A stretch of 64,000 bases of DNA from Poseidonocella sp. HB161398 (GCF_005870025.1 NZ_VATA01000042.1:1-64000), one strand, 5' to 3'; positions 14,969 to 27,210 are shown, counted from the stretch's first letter. Made by a program: numbers and translations. The notes: generated by a model from the letters alone, not told the origin.

Positions 14969-17944
14969 ATGTCGTCTGAGACCGAGACCCCCGACTACAA
15001 AGACACGCTGTTCCTGCCGAAAACCGACTTCCCGATGCGCGCGGGCCTGCCCAAGCGCGAGCCCGGCTGGCTGGCGCGCTGGCAGGAGATCGGCATCTAT
15101 GACCGCCTGCGCGAGAAGGAGGGCCGGGCGCCCTTCACGCTGCATGACGGCCCGCCCTATGCCAACGGCCATCTCCATATCGGCCACGCGCTCAACAAGG
15201 TGCTGAAGGACATGGTGGTCCGCTCGCAGCAGATGATGGGCAGGGACGCGCGCTACATCCCCGGCTGGGACTGCCACGGCCTGCCGATCGAGTGGAAGAT
15301 CGAGGAGCAGTACCGCGCGAAGGGCAGGAACAAGGACGAGGTCCCGGTCATCGACTTCCGCCAGGAATGCCGCGCCTTCGCCGAGGGCTGGATCGGCATC
15401 CAGCGCGACGAGTTCAAGCGGCTGGGCGTCACCGGCAAGTGGGAGAAGCCCTATCTGACGATGGACTTCCACGCCGAGCGGGTGATCGCCGAGGAATTCA
15501 TGAAGTTCCTGATGACCGGCACGCTCTACCAGGGCTCGAAGCCGGTCATGTGGAGCCCCGTGGAAAAGACCGCGCTGGCCGAGGCCGAAGTCGAGTACCA
15601 CGACCACAAGTCCCACACGATCTGGGTGGCGTTCAAGGTGCGCCGCGCCGAGGGCGCGCCGGTGCCCTTCGACGAGGAGGCCGGCGACTACGACACCGCG
15701 AACCAGGCGCTGCTCGACGAGGAGCTGGCCGGGGCGCGGGTAGTGATCTGGACCACCACCCCCTGGACCATCCCCTCGAACCGGGCCGTCGCCTTCTCGA
15801 AGGCGATCGAGTACGGGCTCTACCGGGTGAAGGCCACGCAGGAGGAGAGCTGGACCGCCGCGGGCGAGCTCTATGTCTTCGCCGACAAGCTGGCGGGCGA
15901 TGCGCTGGAGAAGGCGCGGGTCACCGAATACGAGCGGGTGCGCAGCGTTACCGCCGAGGAGCTGGGCCATCTGGTGCTGGAGCATCCCTTTGCCGCGCTC
16001 GAGGGCGCGGAGGGCTTCTGGGACTACGACGTGCCGGCGATCGACGGCGAGCACGTGACCGACGATGCGGGCACGGGCTTCGTCCATACGGCGCCGAGCC
16101 ACGGCCAGGAGGACTACGAGGCCTTCGTCGCGCGCGGCTGGATGGACCGGATGACCCACAATGTCGGCGAGGAATCCGAGTTCCTGCCGCATGTGCCGTT
16201 CTTCGCAGGGCTGCAGGTCTTCGACCGCAAGGGCAAGGAAGGCAAGGCCAACCGCGCCGTGATCGAGAAGCTTGTCGAAGCGGGCGGCATCATCGCGCGC
16301 GGCCAGGTCAAGCACTCCTATCCGCATAGCTGGCGCTCCAAGGCGCCGGTGATCTACCGCAACACGCCGCAATGGTTCGCCGCCATCGACCGCGAGGTCG
16401 GCGACGGCCAGGACACCTATGGCAAGACGATCCGCCAGCGCGCGCTGACCTCGATCGACGAGCTGGTGACCTGGACGCCCCGCACCGGGCGCAACCGGCT
16501 CTATTCGATGATCGAGGCGCGGCCCGACTGGGTGCTGTCGCGCCAGCGCGCCTGGGGCGTGCCGCTGACCTGCTTCACGAAGAAGGGGGCGCTGCCGACC
16601 GATCCGGACTTCCTGCTGCGCGACCCCGAGGTCAACGCCCGCATCACCGCCGCCTTCGAGGCCGAGGGCGCTGATGCCTGGTACAAGGACGGCGCCAAGG
16701 AGCGCTTCCTCGGCAACGGCTACAGCCCGGAGGAATGGGACCAGGTCTTCGACATCCTCGATGTCTGGTTCGATAGCGGCTCGACCCATGCCTTCGTGCT
16801 GCGCGACCGCGAGGACGGATCCGAGGACGGCATCGCCGATCTCTACCTGGAAGGCACCGACCAGCACCGCGGCTGGTTCCACTCCTCGATGCTGCAGGCC
16901 TGCGGCACTAGGGGGCGGGCGCCCTATCGCGGCGTGCTGACCCACGGCTTCACGCTCGACGAGAAGGGCATGAAGATGTCCAAGAGCCTGGGCAACACGA
17001 TCGCGCCCGAGCAGGTGATCCAGCAATACGGCGCCGACATCCTGCGGCTGTGGGTGGCGCAGTCGGACTATACCGCCGACCTGCGGATCGGGCCGGAAAT
17101 CCTCAAGGGCACGGCCGACAGCTACCGCCGGCTGCGGAACACGATGCGCTTCCTCCTGGGCAATCTCGACGGGTTCACCGAGGACGAGCGGATCGACGTG
17201 TCGGAAATGACCGAGCTCGAGCGCATGGTGCTCGACTGGGTGGCCGAGCTCGACGACGTGGTGCGCGAGGGCTATGCCGCCTACGACTTCCAGGGCGTGT
17301 TCAACCGGGTGTTCAACTTCGCCACGGTGAATCTCAGCGCGGTCTATTTCGACATCCGCAAGGACGTGCTCTACTGCGATGCGCCTGACAGCCTGCGCCG
17401 CCGCTCGGCGCGCACCGTGCTCGACATCCTCTTCCACCGGCTGACCGCCTGGCTGGCGCCGGTGCTGGTCTTCACCATGGAGGAAGTCTGGCTGGAGCGC
17501 TTCCCGGGCGAGACCTCGTCGATCCACCTGCAGGATTTCCCGGCGGCCAATCCCGAATGGAAGGCGCCGGAGCTGCGGGCCCGCTGGGAGACGCTGCGCA
17601 ATGTCCGCCGCGTCGTCACCGGCTGCCTCGAGCTGCAGCGCCAGGAGAAGGTGATCGGTTCGTCGCTGGAAGCGGCGCCGGTGGTGCACGCCCCGGCCGA
17701 GGTGATCGCGATGATCGGCGAGGATGCGCAGAGATTCGCGGATATCTGCATCACTTCTGCGCTAGTGCTGAGCTCGGAGCCGGTGCCCGAAGGCGCCTTC
17801 ACCCTGCCGGACGTGCCGGGGGTGGGCGTTGTCTTCGCCAAGGCGGAGGGCGCGAAATGCGGCCGCTGCTGGAAAGTGCTGCCGGATGTCGGCACGCATG
17901 CGCATGCGGGCGTCTGCGGCCGCTGCGACGAAGCGCTCGGCTGA
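14969..17944 (+). CDS. ileS: Isoleucine--tRNA ligase
   Basis: Class I aminoacyl-tRNA synthetase of 991 aa that charges tRNA-Ile. The HIGH motif is near residues 70-73 (PYANGHLHIGHAL), a CP1 editing domain follows (TTTPWTIPSNRA and GTGFVHTAPSHGQEDY), and KMSKSLGN is the catalytic loop. The C-terminus ends in a zinc-binding pair, CGRCWKVLP and CGRC. A frame extends to a TTG at 14954, but GAGGA at 14956-14960 serves the ATG at 14969. Upstream are a promoter and an Ile-rich leader ORF that may regulate it. Confidence 0.97.
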   Translation: MSSETETPDYKDTLFLPKTDFPMRAGLPKREPGWLARWQEIGIYDRLREKEGRAPFTLHDGPPYANGHLHIGHALNKVLKDMVVRSQQMMGRDARYIPGWDCHGLPIEWKIEEQYRAKGRNKDEVPVIDFRQECRAFAEGWIGIQRDEFKRLGVTGKWEKPYLTMDFHAERVIAEEFMKFLMTGTLYQGSKPVMWSPVEKTALAEAEVEYHDHKSHTIWVAFKVRRAEGAPVPFDEEAGDYDTANQALLDEELAGARVVIWTTTPWTIPSNRAVAFSKAIEYGLYRVKATQEESWTAAGELYVFADKLAGDALEKARVTEYERVRSVTAEELGHLVLEHPFAALEGAEGFWDYDVPAIDGEHVTDDAGTGFVHTAPSHGQEDYEAFVARGWMDRMTHNVGEESEFLPHVPFFAGLQVFDRKGKEGKANRAVIEKLVEAGGIIARGQVKHSYPHSWRSKAPVIYRNTPQWFAAIDREVGDGQDTYGKTIRQRALTSIDELVTWTPRTGRNRLYSMIEARPDWVLSRQRAWGVPLTCFTKKGALPTDPDFLLRDPEVNARITAAFEAEGADAWYKDGAKERFLGNGYSPEEWDQVFDILDVWFDSGSTHAFVLRDREDGSEDGIADLYLEGTDQHRGWFHSSMLQACGTRGRAPYRGVLTHGFTLDEKGMKMSKSLGNTIAPEQVIQQYGADILRLWVAQSDYTADLRIGPEILKGTADSYRRLRNTMRFLLGNLDGFTEDERIDVSEMTELERMVLDWVAELDDVVREGYAAYDFQGVFNRVFNFATVNLSAVYFDIRKDVLYCDAPDSLRRRSARTVLDILFHRLTAWLAPVLVFTMEEVWLERFPGETSSIHLQDFPAANPEWKAPELRARWETLRNVRRVVTGCLELQRQEKVIGSSLEAAPVVHAPAEVIAMIGEDAQRFADICITSALVLSSEPVPEGAFTLPDVPGVGVVFAKAEGAKCGRCWKVLPDVGTHAHAGVCGRCDEALG

Positions 17945-17964
17945 CGCCGCGAAGGGAGAGGGCC

Positions 17965-17990
17965 GCGGGAGAGGGAGTTCCCTCTCCCGC
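17965..17990 (+). terminator. Hairpin terminator after ileS
   Basis: GCGGGAGAGGGA and TCCCTCTCCCGC form a 12-bp perfect palindromic stem with a minimal GT centre, 20 bp beyond the ileS stop. No T-tract follows. Position and stability support termination. Confidence 0.55.
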
Positions 17991-18129
17991 ACCCTCACCC
18001 CGCCGCCCGTGCCCAGCCGCGGGACAGGGAGCCGGCCGGGCGGTTCTCCGGTCGGTGCGGACAAAGTGTCGGCCCCGCTTCCGGCATGGCCGCAGCCGTC
18101 ATGCCTCCGGGTCAGGGACCGCGACGCTT

Positions 18130-18160
18130 TTAGCGGTGGAAACGGACGCCTGTTAGCGGT
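18130..18160 (+). promoter_or_regulatory. TTAGCGGT direct repeat upstream of edd
   Basis: TTAGCGGT occurs at 18130-18137 and 18153-18160, 23 bp apart, followed by a CATAAT hexamer at 18167-18172 and the edd start 33 bp beyond that. The arrangement suggests a tandem operator next to the edd-eda promoter, but the regulator is not encoded nearby and no -35 element is convincing. Confidence 0.35.
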
Positions 18161-18204
18161 ATCAGTCATAATTGGGACACGTAACCACAGCTCGAGGAAC
18201 CGCC

Positions 18205-20061
18205 ATGGCCCTGCATTCCGTCATCGCAGAGGTCACGGAGCGCATCCGTGACCGCAGCCGCGACACCCGCCAGACCTATCTGGACCGGATGAAGGCGCAG
18301 GCGGCGGACGGACCCCGCCGCGCGCACCTGACCTGCGGCAACCAGGCCCATGCCTATGCCGCGATGGGCGACGAGAAGGACGCGCTGGCCGCCGGCCGCG
18401 CGCCGAATATCGGCATCATCACCGCCTATAACGACATGCTCTCGGCGCATCAGCCCTATGAGCGCTATCCCGACATGATCCGCGCCGCCGCGCGCGCCGC
18501 GGGCGGCACCGCGCAGGTCGCCGCCGGCGTGCCCGCCATGTGCGACGGCGTCACCCAGGGCCAGACCGGCATGGAGCTGTCGCTCTTCTCGCGCGACGTG
18601 ATCGCGCTGGCCGCGGCGGTCGGGCTCAGCCACAACACCTTCGACGCGGCGCTCTATCTGGGCGTCTGCGACAAGATCGTGCCGGGGATGATCATCGCCG
18701 CCGCCACCTTCGGCCATATCCCGGCGGTCTTCCTGCCGGCCGGGCCGATGACCTCCGGCCTGCCCAATGACGAGAAATCCCGCGTCCGCCAGCAATTCGC
18801 CACCGGCGAGGTCGGCCGCGACAAGCTGATGGAGGCCGAGATGGCCTCCTATCACGGCCCGGGCACCTGCACCTTCTACGGCACCGCGAATACCAACCAG
18901 ATGCTGATGGAGTTCATGGGCCTGCACCTGCCAGGCGCGAGCTTCATCAACCCCAATACGCCCCTGCGCGACGCGCTGACCGTCGCGGGGACCGAGCGGG
19001 CGCTTGCGATCACCGCGCTCGGCAACGACTTCCGGCCCGTCAGCTCGATCCTCGACGAGCGCGCCTTCGTCAACGGCATCGTCGGGCTGATGGCCACCGG
19101 GGGCTCGACCAACCTGGTGCTGCACCTGCCCGCCATGGCCCGCGCCGCGGGGATCCAGCTCGATCTCGACGATTTCTCGGCGATCAGCTCGGTCGTGCCG
19201 CTGATGGCCAAGGTCTATCCGAACGGCCTCGCGGACGTGAACCATTTCCACGCGGCCGGCGGGCTCGGCTACATGATCGGCGAGCTGCTCGCAGGCGGGC
19301 TGCTGCATCCCGATACCGAGACCGTCGCGGGCACCGGCCTGTCGCACTACACCCAGGAGCCGGTGCTCGATGCCGGCGCGCTCGGCTGGCGGGCGGGCGC
19401 CGCGGAGACGCTGAACGACAAGATCCTGCGTCCCGCCGCCGATCCGTTCCAGCCGCAGGGCGGGCTGAAATCCCTCGACGGCAATCTCGGCCGCGGCATC
19501 ATGAAGGTTTCGGCCGTCGCGCCCGAGCATCACGTGATCGAGGCCCCGGCCGCCGTCTTCCAGGACCAGGAGTCGGTCAAGGCCGCCTTCAAGGCGGGCC
19601 AGCTCGACCGCGACGTGATCGTCGTCGTCCGCTTCCAGGGGCCGAAGGCCAACGGCATGCCCGAGCTGCACGGGCTGACCCCGGTGCTCTCGGTGCTGCA
19701 GGGCCGCGGCCACAAGGTTGCGCTGGTGACAGACGGGCGCATGTCGGGGGCATCGGGCAAGGTTCCTGCCGCAATTCACGTCACTCCCGAGGCCGCGGAT
19801 GGCGGGCCTCTGGCGCGGCTGAAGGATGGTGATATCATCCGGGTCGATGCCACCAACGGCGTCCTGGCCCTCGCCGGCGACGCGGAGGAGTTCGCCCGCC
19901 GCCCTGCCGCCGCGCCGGATCTGAGTGCCAATGGTTTCGGTCTGGGGAGGGAACTCTTTGAAGTCTTCCGAGCATCTGTGGGCTCTGCCGCGGACGGCGC
20001 CCGGGTGGTTGCGGGAGGCCATGCGCCTCAGGCCGCCACCGAAACCGCATCTGCCCTATAG
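18205..20061 (+). CDS. edd: Phosphogluconate dehydratase
   Basis: First enzyme of the Entner-Doudoroff branch: dehydrates 6-phosphogluconate to 2-keto-3-deoxy-6-phosphogluconate. At 618 aa it has the usual length for Edd, a [4Fe-4S] dehydratase of the IlvD/Edd family. Visible family motifs include [52 protein letters not shown] (cluster Cys) and [15 protein letters not shown]. An upstream in-frame ATG (18172) exists, but CGAGGA precedes the ATG at 18205. It is followed after 13 bp by eda, so the pathway pair is co-transcribed. Confidence 0.96.
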   Translation: MALHSVIAEVTERIRDRSRDTRQTYLDRMKAQAADGPRRAHLTCGNQAHAYAAMGDEKDALAAGRAPNIGIITAYNDMLSAHQPYERYPDMIRAAARAAGGTAQVAAGVPAMCDGVTQGQTGMELSLFSRDVIALAAAVGLSHNTFDAALYLGVCDKIVPGMIIAAATFGHIPAVFLPAGPMTSGLPNDEKSRVRQQFATGEVGRDKLMEAEMASYHGPGTCTFYGTANTNQMLMEFMGLHLPGASFINPNTPLRDALTVAGTERALAITALGNDFRPVSSILDERAFVNGIVGLMATGGSTNLVLHLPAMARAAGIQLDLDDFSAISSVVPLMAKVYPNGLADVNHFHAAGGLGYMIGELLAGGLLHPDTETVAGTGLSHYTQEPVLDAGALGWRAGAAETLNDKILRPAADPFQPQGGLKSLDGNLGRGIMKVSAVAPEHHVIEAPAAVFQDQESVKAAFKAGQLDRDVIVVVRFQGPKANGMPELHGLTPVLSVLQGRGHKVALVTDGRMSGASGKVPAAIHVTPEAADGGPLARLKDGDIIRVDATNGVLALAGDAEEFARRPAAAPDLSANGFGLGRELFEVFRASVGSAADGARVVAGGHAPQAATETASAL

Positions 20062-20074
20062 AAGGAAAACGCCG

Positions 20075-20740
20075 ATGACACCCCATCAGGCCAGCGATTC
20101 CCTGCGCGAGCTCGCCGAGCTTGCCCCGATCATCCCGGTCATCGTGGTGAAGAACGTCGAATATGCCAAGCCGCTGGCCGAGGCGCTGGTGGCAGGCGGC
20201 CTGCCGGCGCTGGAGGTGACGCTGCGCACCCCGGCGGCGCTGGAGGCGATCCGCATCATGTCCCAGGTCGAGGGCGCGGTGGTCGGCGCGGGCACCGTGC
20301 TGACGCCGAATGACGTGCAGCGCGCGCAGGATGCGGGCGCGACCTTCGCGGTCTCGCCGGGCTCGACCCCGACGCTTCTGCAGGCCTGCGAGGCCGAGGG
20401 CCTGCCGATCCTGCCCGGGGCGGCGACGCCCTCGGAGGTGATGGCCAACCTGGAGCGCGGCTACGAGCTGCAGAAATTCTTCCCCGCCGAGGCCGCGGGC
20501 GGCGTGCCGATGCTGAAATCCATCGGCGGCCCGCTGCCGCAGGTCAGCTTCTGCCCGACGGGCGGCGTCTCGGTGAAGAACGTGACGCAGTACCTGGCCC
20601 TGCCGAACGTCATCTGCTGCGGCGGCTCCTGGGTCGCCCCCGAGAACATGATGGCCGAGGGCGACTGGGACGGCATCGCCCGTCTCGCCGCAGAAGCCGT
20701 GGCCATCGCCAAGGGCGAGAAGGCGGCCGAACCGGCCTGA
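20075..20740 (+). CDS. eda: KDPG aldolase
   Basis: Class I aldolase of 221 aa that splits 2-keto-3-deoxy-6-phosphogluconate into pyruvate and glyceraldehyde 3-phosphate. The Schiff-base lysine lies in LQKFFPAEAAGG, the catalytic Glu in ALEVTLRTPAALEAI, and the phosphate site in FCPTGGVS. AAGGAAAA precedes the ATG at 20075. It is second in the edd-eda operon and converges on the dihydrofolate-reductase-like gene with a 6-bp gap. Confidence 0.96.
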   Translation: MTPHQASDSLRELAELAPIIPVIVVKNVEYAKPLAEALVAGGLPALEVTLRTPAALEAIRIMSQVEGAVVGAGTVLTPNDVQRAQDAGATFAVSPGSTPTLLQACEAEGLPILPGAATPSEVMANLERGYELQKFFPAEAAGGVPMLKSIGGPLPQVSFCPTGGVSVKNVTQYLALPNVICCGGSWVAPENMMAEGDWDGIARLAAEAVAIAKGEKAAEPA

Positions 20741-20746
20741 TCCGGC

Positions 20747-21289
20747 TCAGCCCTGCTGGGCGACCCGGTAGCGCGACTGCACGAGACCCGAGGCGAAAGC
20801 CCGGGTCTCTTCGTGTTCCAGGGCGATTTCGGCGGGCAGTGCGCCGAAAAGCGGCCGGCCGCCGCCGAGGAGCAGCGGAACATGCGTCACCGTCAGCCCG
20901 GCGATCAGCCCGGCACCGAGGAAGGACGTCACCAGCTGCCCGCCATCGACATAGGCGCGGGCATGGCCGCGGGCGGCGAGCAGGGCCATCGCCGCGGCAG
21001 GGGAGGCATCCGAGAATTCGACGCGCCCCTCGAGCCCCGCGGGCACCGGGCGGCCCGCAAGCTGCCGCGACAGCACCAGCACGGGCAGCGCATAGGGCCA
21101 GGGATCGAAGCCCTTGGCGGTTTCCCAGGTGCCGCGGCCCATGACGATCGCGTCCATGCCTGCGATGAACCGCCCGTAGCCGGTATCCTCGCCGGAGCTG
21201 CCGAAGGGCTCCAGCCAGTCGATGCCGCCATCCGCACGGGCGATGTAGCCGTCGAGGCTGGCGGCGATGAAGACATGTCCGCTGGTCAT
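20747..21289 (-). CDS. Dihydrofolate reductase family protein
   Basis: 180-aa protein of the RibD C-terminal/DHFR-like superfamily. The N-terminus GHVFIAASLDGYIARADGGIDWL and the MGRGTWET motif (NADPH site) are typical, as is the AYVDGGQLVTSFL segment. These small stand-alone members are usually annotated as dihydrofolate reductase family or YyaP/YwjB-like proteins, and their substrates are mostly unknown. The ATG at 21289 follows GGGAGGCTCC, better than the alternative 27 nt upstream. No operon partner is evident. Confidence 0.88.
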   Translation of the reverse strand: MTSGHVFIAASLDGYIARADGGIDWLEPFGSSGEDTGYGRFIAGMDAIVMGRGTWETAKGFDPWPYALPVLVLSRQLAGRPVPAGLEGRVEFSDASPAAAMALLAARGHARAYVDGGQLVTSFLGAGLIAGLTVTHVPLLLGGGRPLFGALPAEIALEHEETRAFASGLVQSRYRVAQQG

Positions 21290-21443
21290 GGAGCCTCCCT
21301 GCCGGATCGCGGGCATCAGCGCATGGCCGGGGCCCCGGCGTCAACTCCGGCGCCAACTCCGGCGCCGCACGACGCTCGGCGCTTTCCAAAGCGGCGCGGC
21401 TGATCTATAGGCGGAGACCCTGCCGCCTCCGGGAGTCCCAGAC

Positions 21444-22655
21444 ATGACCGACACTGCCCGCCCCGCCATCCGCCTGATGCCCAAGGCCGATGCCCGCTCC
21501 ATCCGCTGGGGCGCGCCCTGGGTCTATGCCGACAACCTGGTGACCGACCGGCGCACCCGCGCGCTGGCGCCGGGCACGATCGCCGTGCTGCAGGATGCCG
21601 AACGCCAGGACATGGCGCTGGTCGCGGTCAATCCCGCCTCGAAGATCATGGCGCGGATCATCGACCGCGATCCCGCGGCCGTGGTCGACAAGGCCTGGTT
21701 CGCCCGCCGCTTCGCCCGCGCGCTGGACCTGCGCTCGCGGCTCTATGCCGAGCCCTTCTACCGGCTGATCCATGCCGAGGCCGACGGGCTGCCCGGGGTG
21801 GTGGTCGACCGCTTCGGCGACACCGCGGTGATCCAGCCCAATGCCGCCTGGGCGGAGGCGCATCTCGACCTGATGGTCGAGGCGCTGGTCGAGGTGACCG
21901 GCATCGCCAATGTCCTGAAGAACGCCTCCGGCCGGGCGCGCAGCCTCGAAGGGCTCGACGACGAGAGCAAGGTGCTGCGCGGCACGCTGGCCGAGGGGCC
22001 GGTCGCGGTGAAGATGAACGGCGCCACCTACATGGCCGACCTGGCCGGCGGGCAGAAGACCGGGCTCTTCTACGACCAGCGCGACAACCAGGCTTTCGTC
22101 CAGCGGCTGGCCCGCGGCACGCGCATGCTCGACGTGTTCTCGCATGTCGGCGGCTTCGGCCTGGCCGGTCTGGCGGGCGGCGCGGCGCATGTGACCTGCG
22201 TCGATGCCTCGGCCGCGGCGCTGGAGCTGGCCCAGCAGGGCGCCGAGGCGATGGGCCAGGGCGCCGCCGCTTTCGCCACGCGCCAGGGCGATGCCTTCGA
22301 CGTGATGACCGCGCTCGAGGACGAGGGGCTGCATTTCGACCTGGTGGTCTGCGACCCCCCCGCCTTCGCGCCGTCGAAGCCCGCGCTCGAGGCCGGTCTG
22401 CGCGCCTACGAGAAGGTCGCGCGCTCGGGCGCGAAGCTGGTGGCGCCCGAGGGCGGCTACCTGGCGCTGTGCTCCTGCTCGCATGCCGCGACGCTTGAGA
22501 AGTTCCGCAATGCCTGCCTGCGCGGCGTCGGCCGGGCGGGGCGGCAGGTGCAGCTGATCCATACCGGCGAGGCTGGGCCCGACCACCCGCTGCATCCGCA
22601 GCTGGCCGAGTCGGGCTACCTGAAGGCGATCGTGTTCCGCGTGCTGCCCCTGTGA
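21444..22655 (+). CDS. RlmI-like class I rRNA methyltransferase
   Basis: 403-aa SAM-dependent methyltransferase with an N-terminal PUA-like RNA-binding domain (about residues 10-85), a central EEHxxI-like linker (GLPGVVVDRFGDTAVIQ), and a C-terminal Rossmann domain. GQKTGLFYDQRDNQ, MLDVFSHVGGFGLAGL (SAM site) and VVCDPPAFAPSK (the DPPxF motif of m5C/m5U-type enzymes) are clear. It resembles RlmI, which makes m5C in 23S rRNA; the exact target here is inferred. It overlaps the next gene by 4 nt (GTGA). Confidence 0.9.
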   Translation: MTDTARPAIRLMPKADARSIRWGAPWVYADNLVTDRRTRALAPGTIAVLQDAERQDMALVAVNPASKIMARIIDRDPAAVVDKAWFARRFARALDLRSRLYAEPFYRLIHAEADGLPGVVVDRFGDTAVIQPNAAWAEAHLDLMVEALVEVTGIANVLKNASGRARSLEGLDDESKVLRGTLAEGPVAVKMNGATYMADLAGGQKTGLFYDQRDNQAFVQRLARGTRMLDVFSHVGGFGLAGLAGGAAHVTCVDASAAALELAQQGAEAMGQGAAAFATRQGDAFDVMTALEDEGLHFDLVVCDPPAFAPSKPALEAGLRAYEKVARSGAKLVAPEGGYLALCSCSHAATLEKFRNACLRGVGRAGRQVQLIHTGEAGPDHPLHPQLAESGYLKAIVFRVLPL

Positions 22656-23182
22656 GAGCCGTCCTCGACGCCTGCGTGCTGTTTCCGACGCTGACGCGCG
22701 GGCTCCTGCTCGACGCGGCGGCGGCAGGCGTCTTCACCCCGCTCTGGTCGCCGCGCATCGCCTTCGAATGGACCCATGCCGCCGGGCGCGAGACGCCCGC
22801 GGCCGAGGTCGCGGCCGAGGCGGCGATGCTGGCCGCGCGCTGGCCCGGGGCGGAGGTGGCGCTGCCCGACGGGCTGGAGGCGACCCTGTCGCTGCCCGAT
22901 CCCGACGACATCCATGTTCTGGCCGCGGCGATCGCGGGCGAGGCGCAGGCGATCGTCACCTTCAACATGCGCGACTTTCCCGGCCGCACGCTGGCGCGGC
23001 ACGGGGTGACGCCCTGGCATCCCGATTCCTTCCTGCTCGAGGCGCTGCGCGAGGCCGAGGCGCCGATGCTGGACGCGCTGCGGGCGCGGCTTTCCGGCCT
23101 CAGGGACGGGGACAGCCCGCGGGCGCTGCTGAAACGGGCACGCCTGCCGCGCTTTGCCAAGGCGGCCGAGCCGCTGCTCTGA
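22652..23182 (+). CDS. PIN-domain protein
   Basis: 176-aa PIN-fold protein. The first acidic residue of the nuclease site is in VLDACVLFP, another in DPDDIHVLAAA, and an ITFNMRDF-like stretch (IVTFNMRDFPG) completes the pattern typical of VapC-related ribonucleases. It starts with GTG overlapping the methyltransferase stop. No antitoxin gene precedes it, so it is a stand-alone PIN protein coupled to an RNA methyltransferase, which suggests RNA processing rather than a toxin role. A ribonuclease function is inferred from the fold only. Confidence 0.82.
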   Translation: MRAVLDACVLFPTLTRGLLLDAAAAGVFTPLWSPRIAFEWTHAAGRETPAAEVAAEAAMLAARWPGAEVALPDGLEATLSLPDPDDIHVLAAAIAGEAQAIVTFNMRDFPGRTLARHGVTPWHPDSFLLEALREAEAPMLDALRARLSGLRDGDSPRALLKRARLPRFAKAAEPLL

Positions 23183-23224
23183 GGCCTCTTGCAGGCGCCG
23201 GGCAATAGCGCCAGAACACGGGCC

Positions 23225-24331
23225 ATGACCCGCTCGCTTCTCACCCCGCTTGTCGCCGCCCTGCCTGCCACCGTGCCCTTCATCGGCCCCGAGGAGATGG
23301 AGCGCCGCCGCGGCCGTCCCTACCGGGCGCGGCTGGGTGCCAACGAGAATGTCTTCGGCCCCTCGCCGAAGGCGGTGGCGGCGATGGAAGCCGAAGCGGC
23401 AGAGACCTGGAAATACGGCGATTCCTCCTCGAAGGAGCTGCGCGCCGCGCTGGCCGCGCATCTGGGCGTGGCCGAGCCGCATGTGCTGATCGGCGAGGGG
23501 ATCGACGGGCTCCTGGGCAATCTGGTGCGGCTGACGGTGGGGCCGGGCGATACCGTCGTCACCTCGGCCGGGGCCTATCCGACCTTCAACTACCATGTCG
23601 CGGGCTTCGGCGGGACGCTGGTCACCGTGCCCTATCGCGACGACCGCGAAGACCCGGCGGCGCTGATCGACAAGGCGCGCGAGACCGGGGCGAAGCTGGT
23701 CTATCTGGCCAATCCCGACAACCCGATGGGCACCTGGCACGACGCGGCGACCGTGCAGGCGATGATCGAGGCCGTGCCCGAGGGCTGCCTGCTGGTGCTC
23801 GACGAGGCCTATATCGAATTCGCGCCCGAGGGCACCGCGCCGGCCTTCGCGCCCGAGGACAGCCGGGTGATCCGGATGCGGACCTTCTCCAAGGCCTACG
23901 GGCTGGCGGGCGCGCGCGTGGGCTATGCGGTGGGCGAGGCCGGTCTGATCGCGGCCTTCGACCGTATCCGCAACCATTTCGGCATGGCGCGGATCAGCCA
24001 GGCCGGGGCGCTGGCGGCGCTGGAAGACGGGGCGCATCTCGACTGGACCCGCGCGCAAGTCTCCGCGGCGCGCGACCGGATCGCCGCCATCGGCGCCGCG
24101 AACGGCCTGCCGGCGCTGCCCTCGGGGACGAATTTCGTCGCGCTCGACTGCGGCGCGGACGGCGCCTTCGCCCGCCGCGTGCTCGAGGAGCTCGACGCGC
24201 GCGACGTCTTCATCCGCAAGCCCTTCGTCGCGCCCGAGGACCGCTGCATCCGCATCTCGGCCGGGCGTCCCGAAGAGCTCGACCTGCTGGAAGAGGCGCT
24301 GCCCGCGGCGCTGGCCGCCGCGCGCGGCTGA
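23225..24331 (+). CDS. PLP-dependent aminotransferase, HisC-like
   Basis: 368-aa class I/II aminotransferase most similar in layout to histidinol-phosphate aminotransferase. LGANENVFGPSPKAV is the substrate-binding opening, NPDNPMGT the PLP/Asn-Pro motif, LDEAYIEF holds the PLP-ring Asp, and TFSKAYGLAGARVGY the Schiff-base lysine. No his genes are adjacent. Stand-alone HisC paralogs often act on aromatic amino acids or other keto acids, so the substrate is open. It lies 42 bp after the PIN gene on the same strand. Confidence 0.9.
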   Translation: MTRSLLTPLVAALPATVPFIGPEEMERRRGRPYRARLGANENVFGPSPKAVAAMEAEAAETWKYGDSSSKELRAALAAHLGVAEPHVLIGEGIDGLLGNLVRLTVGPGDTVVTSAGAYPTFNYHVAGFGGTLVTVPYRDDREDPAALIDKARETGAKLVYLANPDNPMGTWHDAATVQAMIEAVPEGCLLVLDEAYIEFAPEGTAPAFAPEDSRVIRMRTFSKAYGLAGARVGYAVGEAGLIAAFDRIRNHFGMARISQAGALAALEDGAHLDWTRAQVSAARDRIAAIGAANGLPALPSGTNFVALDCGADGAFARRVLEELDARDVFIRKPFVAPEDRCIRISAGRPEELDLLEEALPAALAAARG

Positions 24332-24418
24332 GCGGAGGGGGCGGCGACCGGCCGCCTTCGCCACGGGGCGGTCAGCGGCTAGACCCGTGGCAGAGTGCAA
24401 CTGCCGGGAACTGACCCC

Positions 24419-24721
24419 ATGCCGCTTCTCCATGTCCTGATCCATGCCCCGACCGAGGGCGCGCTGGCCCGTGCGCGCAGCAATGCCCGCAACCTGATGA
24501 AGGCGCGGCCAGAGGCGATCGTCGAGATCGTCGCCAATGCCGGTGCCGTCGCCCCGGCCATCGCCCTGGCCGATCCCGGAACCGACCCCTATCTGCGGCT
24601 CTGCGGCAACTCGCTGGCGGGCCAGGGGCTCGAGGCGCCCGCGCATCTTTCCGTGATCCCCGCCGCGGTGGTGCATCTGGCCGAGCGCCAGGCCGAGGGC
24701 TGGGCCTATATCCGCGCCTGA
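24419..24721 (+). CDS. DsrE-family protein
   Basis: 100-aa protein of the DsrE/YchN fold. LLHVLIHAPTEGALARARSNARNLMK and EIVEIVANAGAVA match the family start. LCGNSLAGQGL carries the conserved cysteine followed by Asn-Ser-Leu, and VIPAAVVHLAERQAEGWAYI is the usual C-terminal signature. The ATG at 24419 gives the canonical N-terminus; a GTG at 24395 is less likely. DsrE-like proteins are associated with sulfur relay or small-molecule binding, but this branch is uncharacterised. It stands alone between the HisC-like gene and tex. Confidence 0.8.
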   Translation: MPLLHVLIHAPTEGALARARSNARNLMKARPEAIVEIVANAGAVAPAIALADPGTDPYLRLCGNSLAGQGLEAPAHLSVIPAAVVHLAERQAEGWAYIRA

Positions 24722-24815
24722 GATCCGCCTGCCGGCGCCGCGGCGCCTGCGGCTCCCCCTTGGCAGCGCGGCGGCCGGAAGCTAGGACTGGCCTCCCGCA
24801 ACAGGAGGATCCGCC

Positions 24816-27152
<2,337 letters not shown>

Positions 27153-27210
27153 CCCGGAGCGCAGCGCGGACGGTCGCCGCGGGCCCGACTCGGCTGCCCG
27201 CGGGAAGTCA

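Noticed and set aside
14870-17689. 939-codon open frame on the minus strand opposite ileS
   Set aside because: It is a mirror of ileS codon usage in high-GC DNA; the translation has no family motifs and the plus-strand gene is certain. Similar antisense frames opposite pit, edd, tex, rnr and uvrB were dropped for the same reason.
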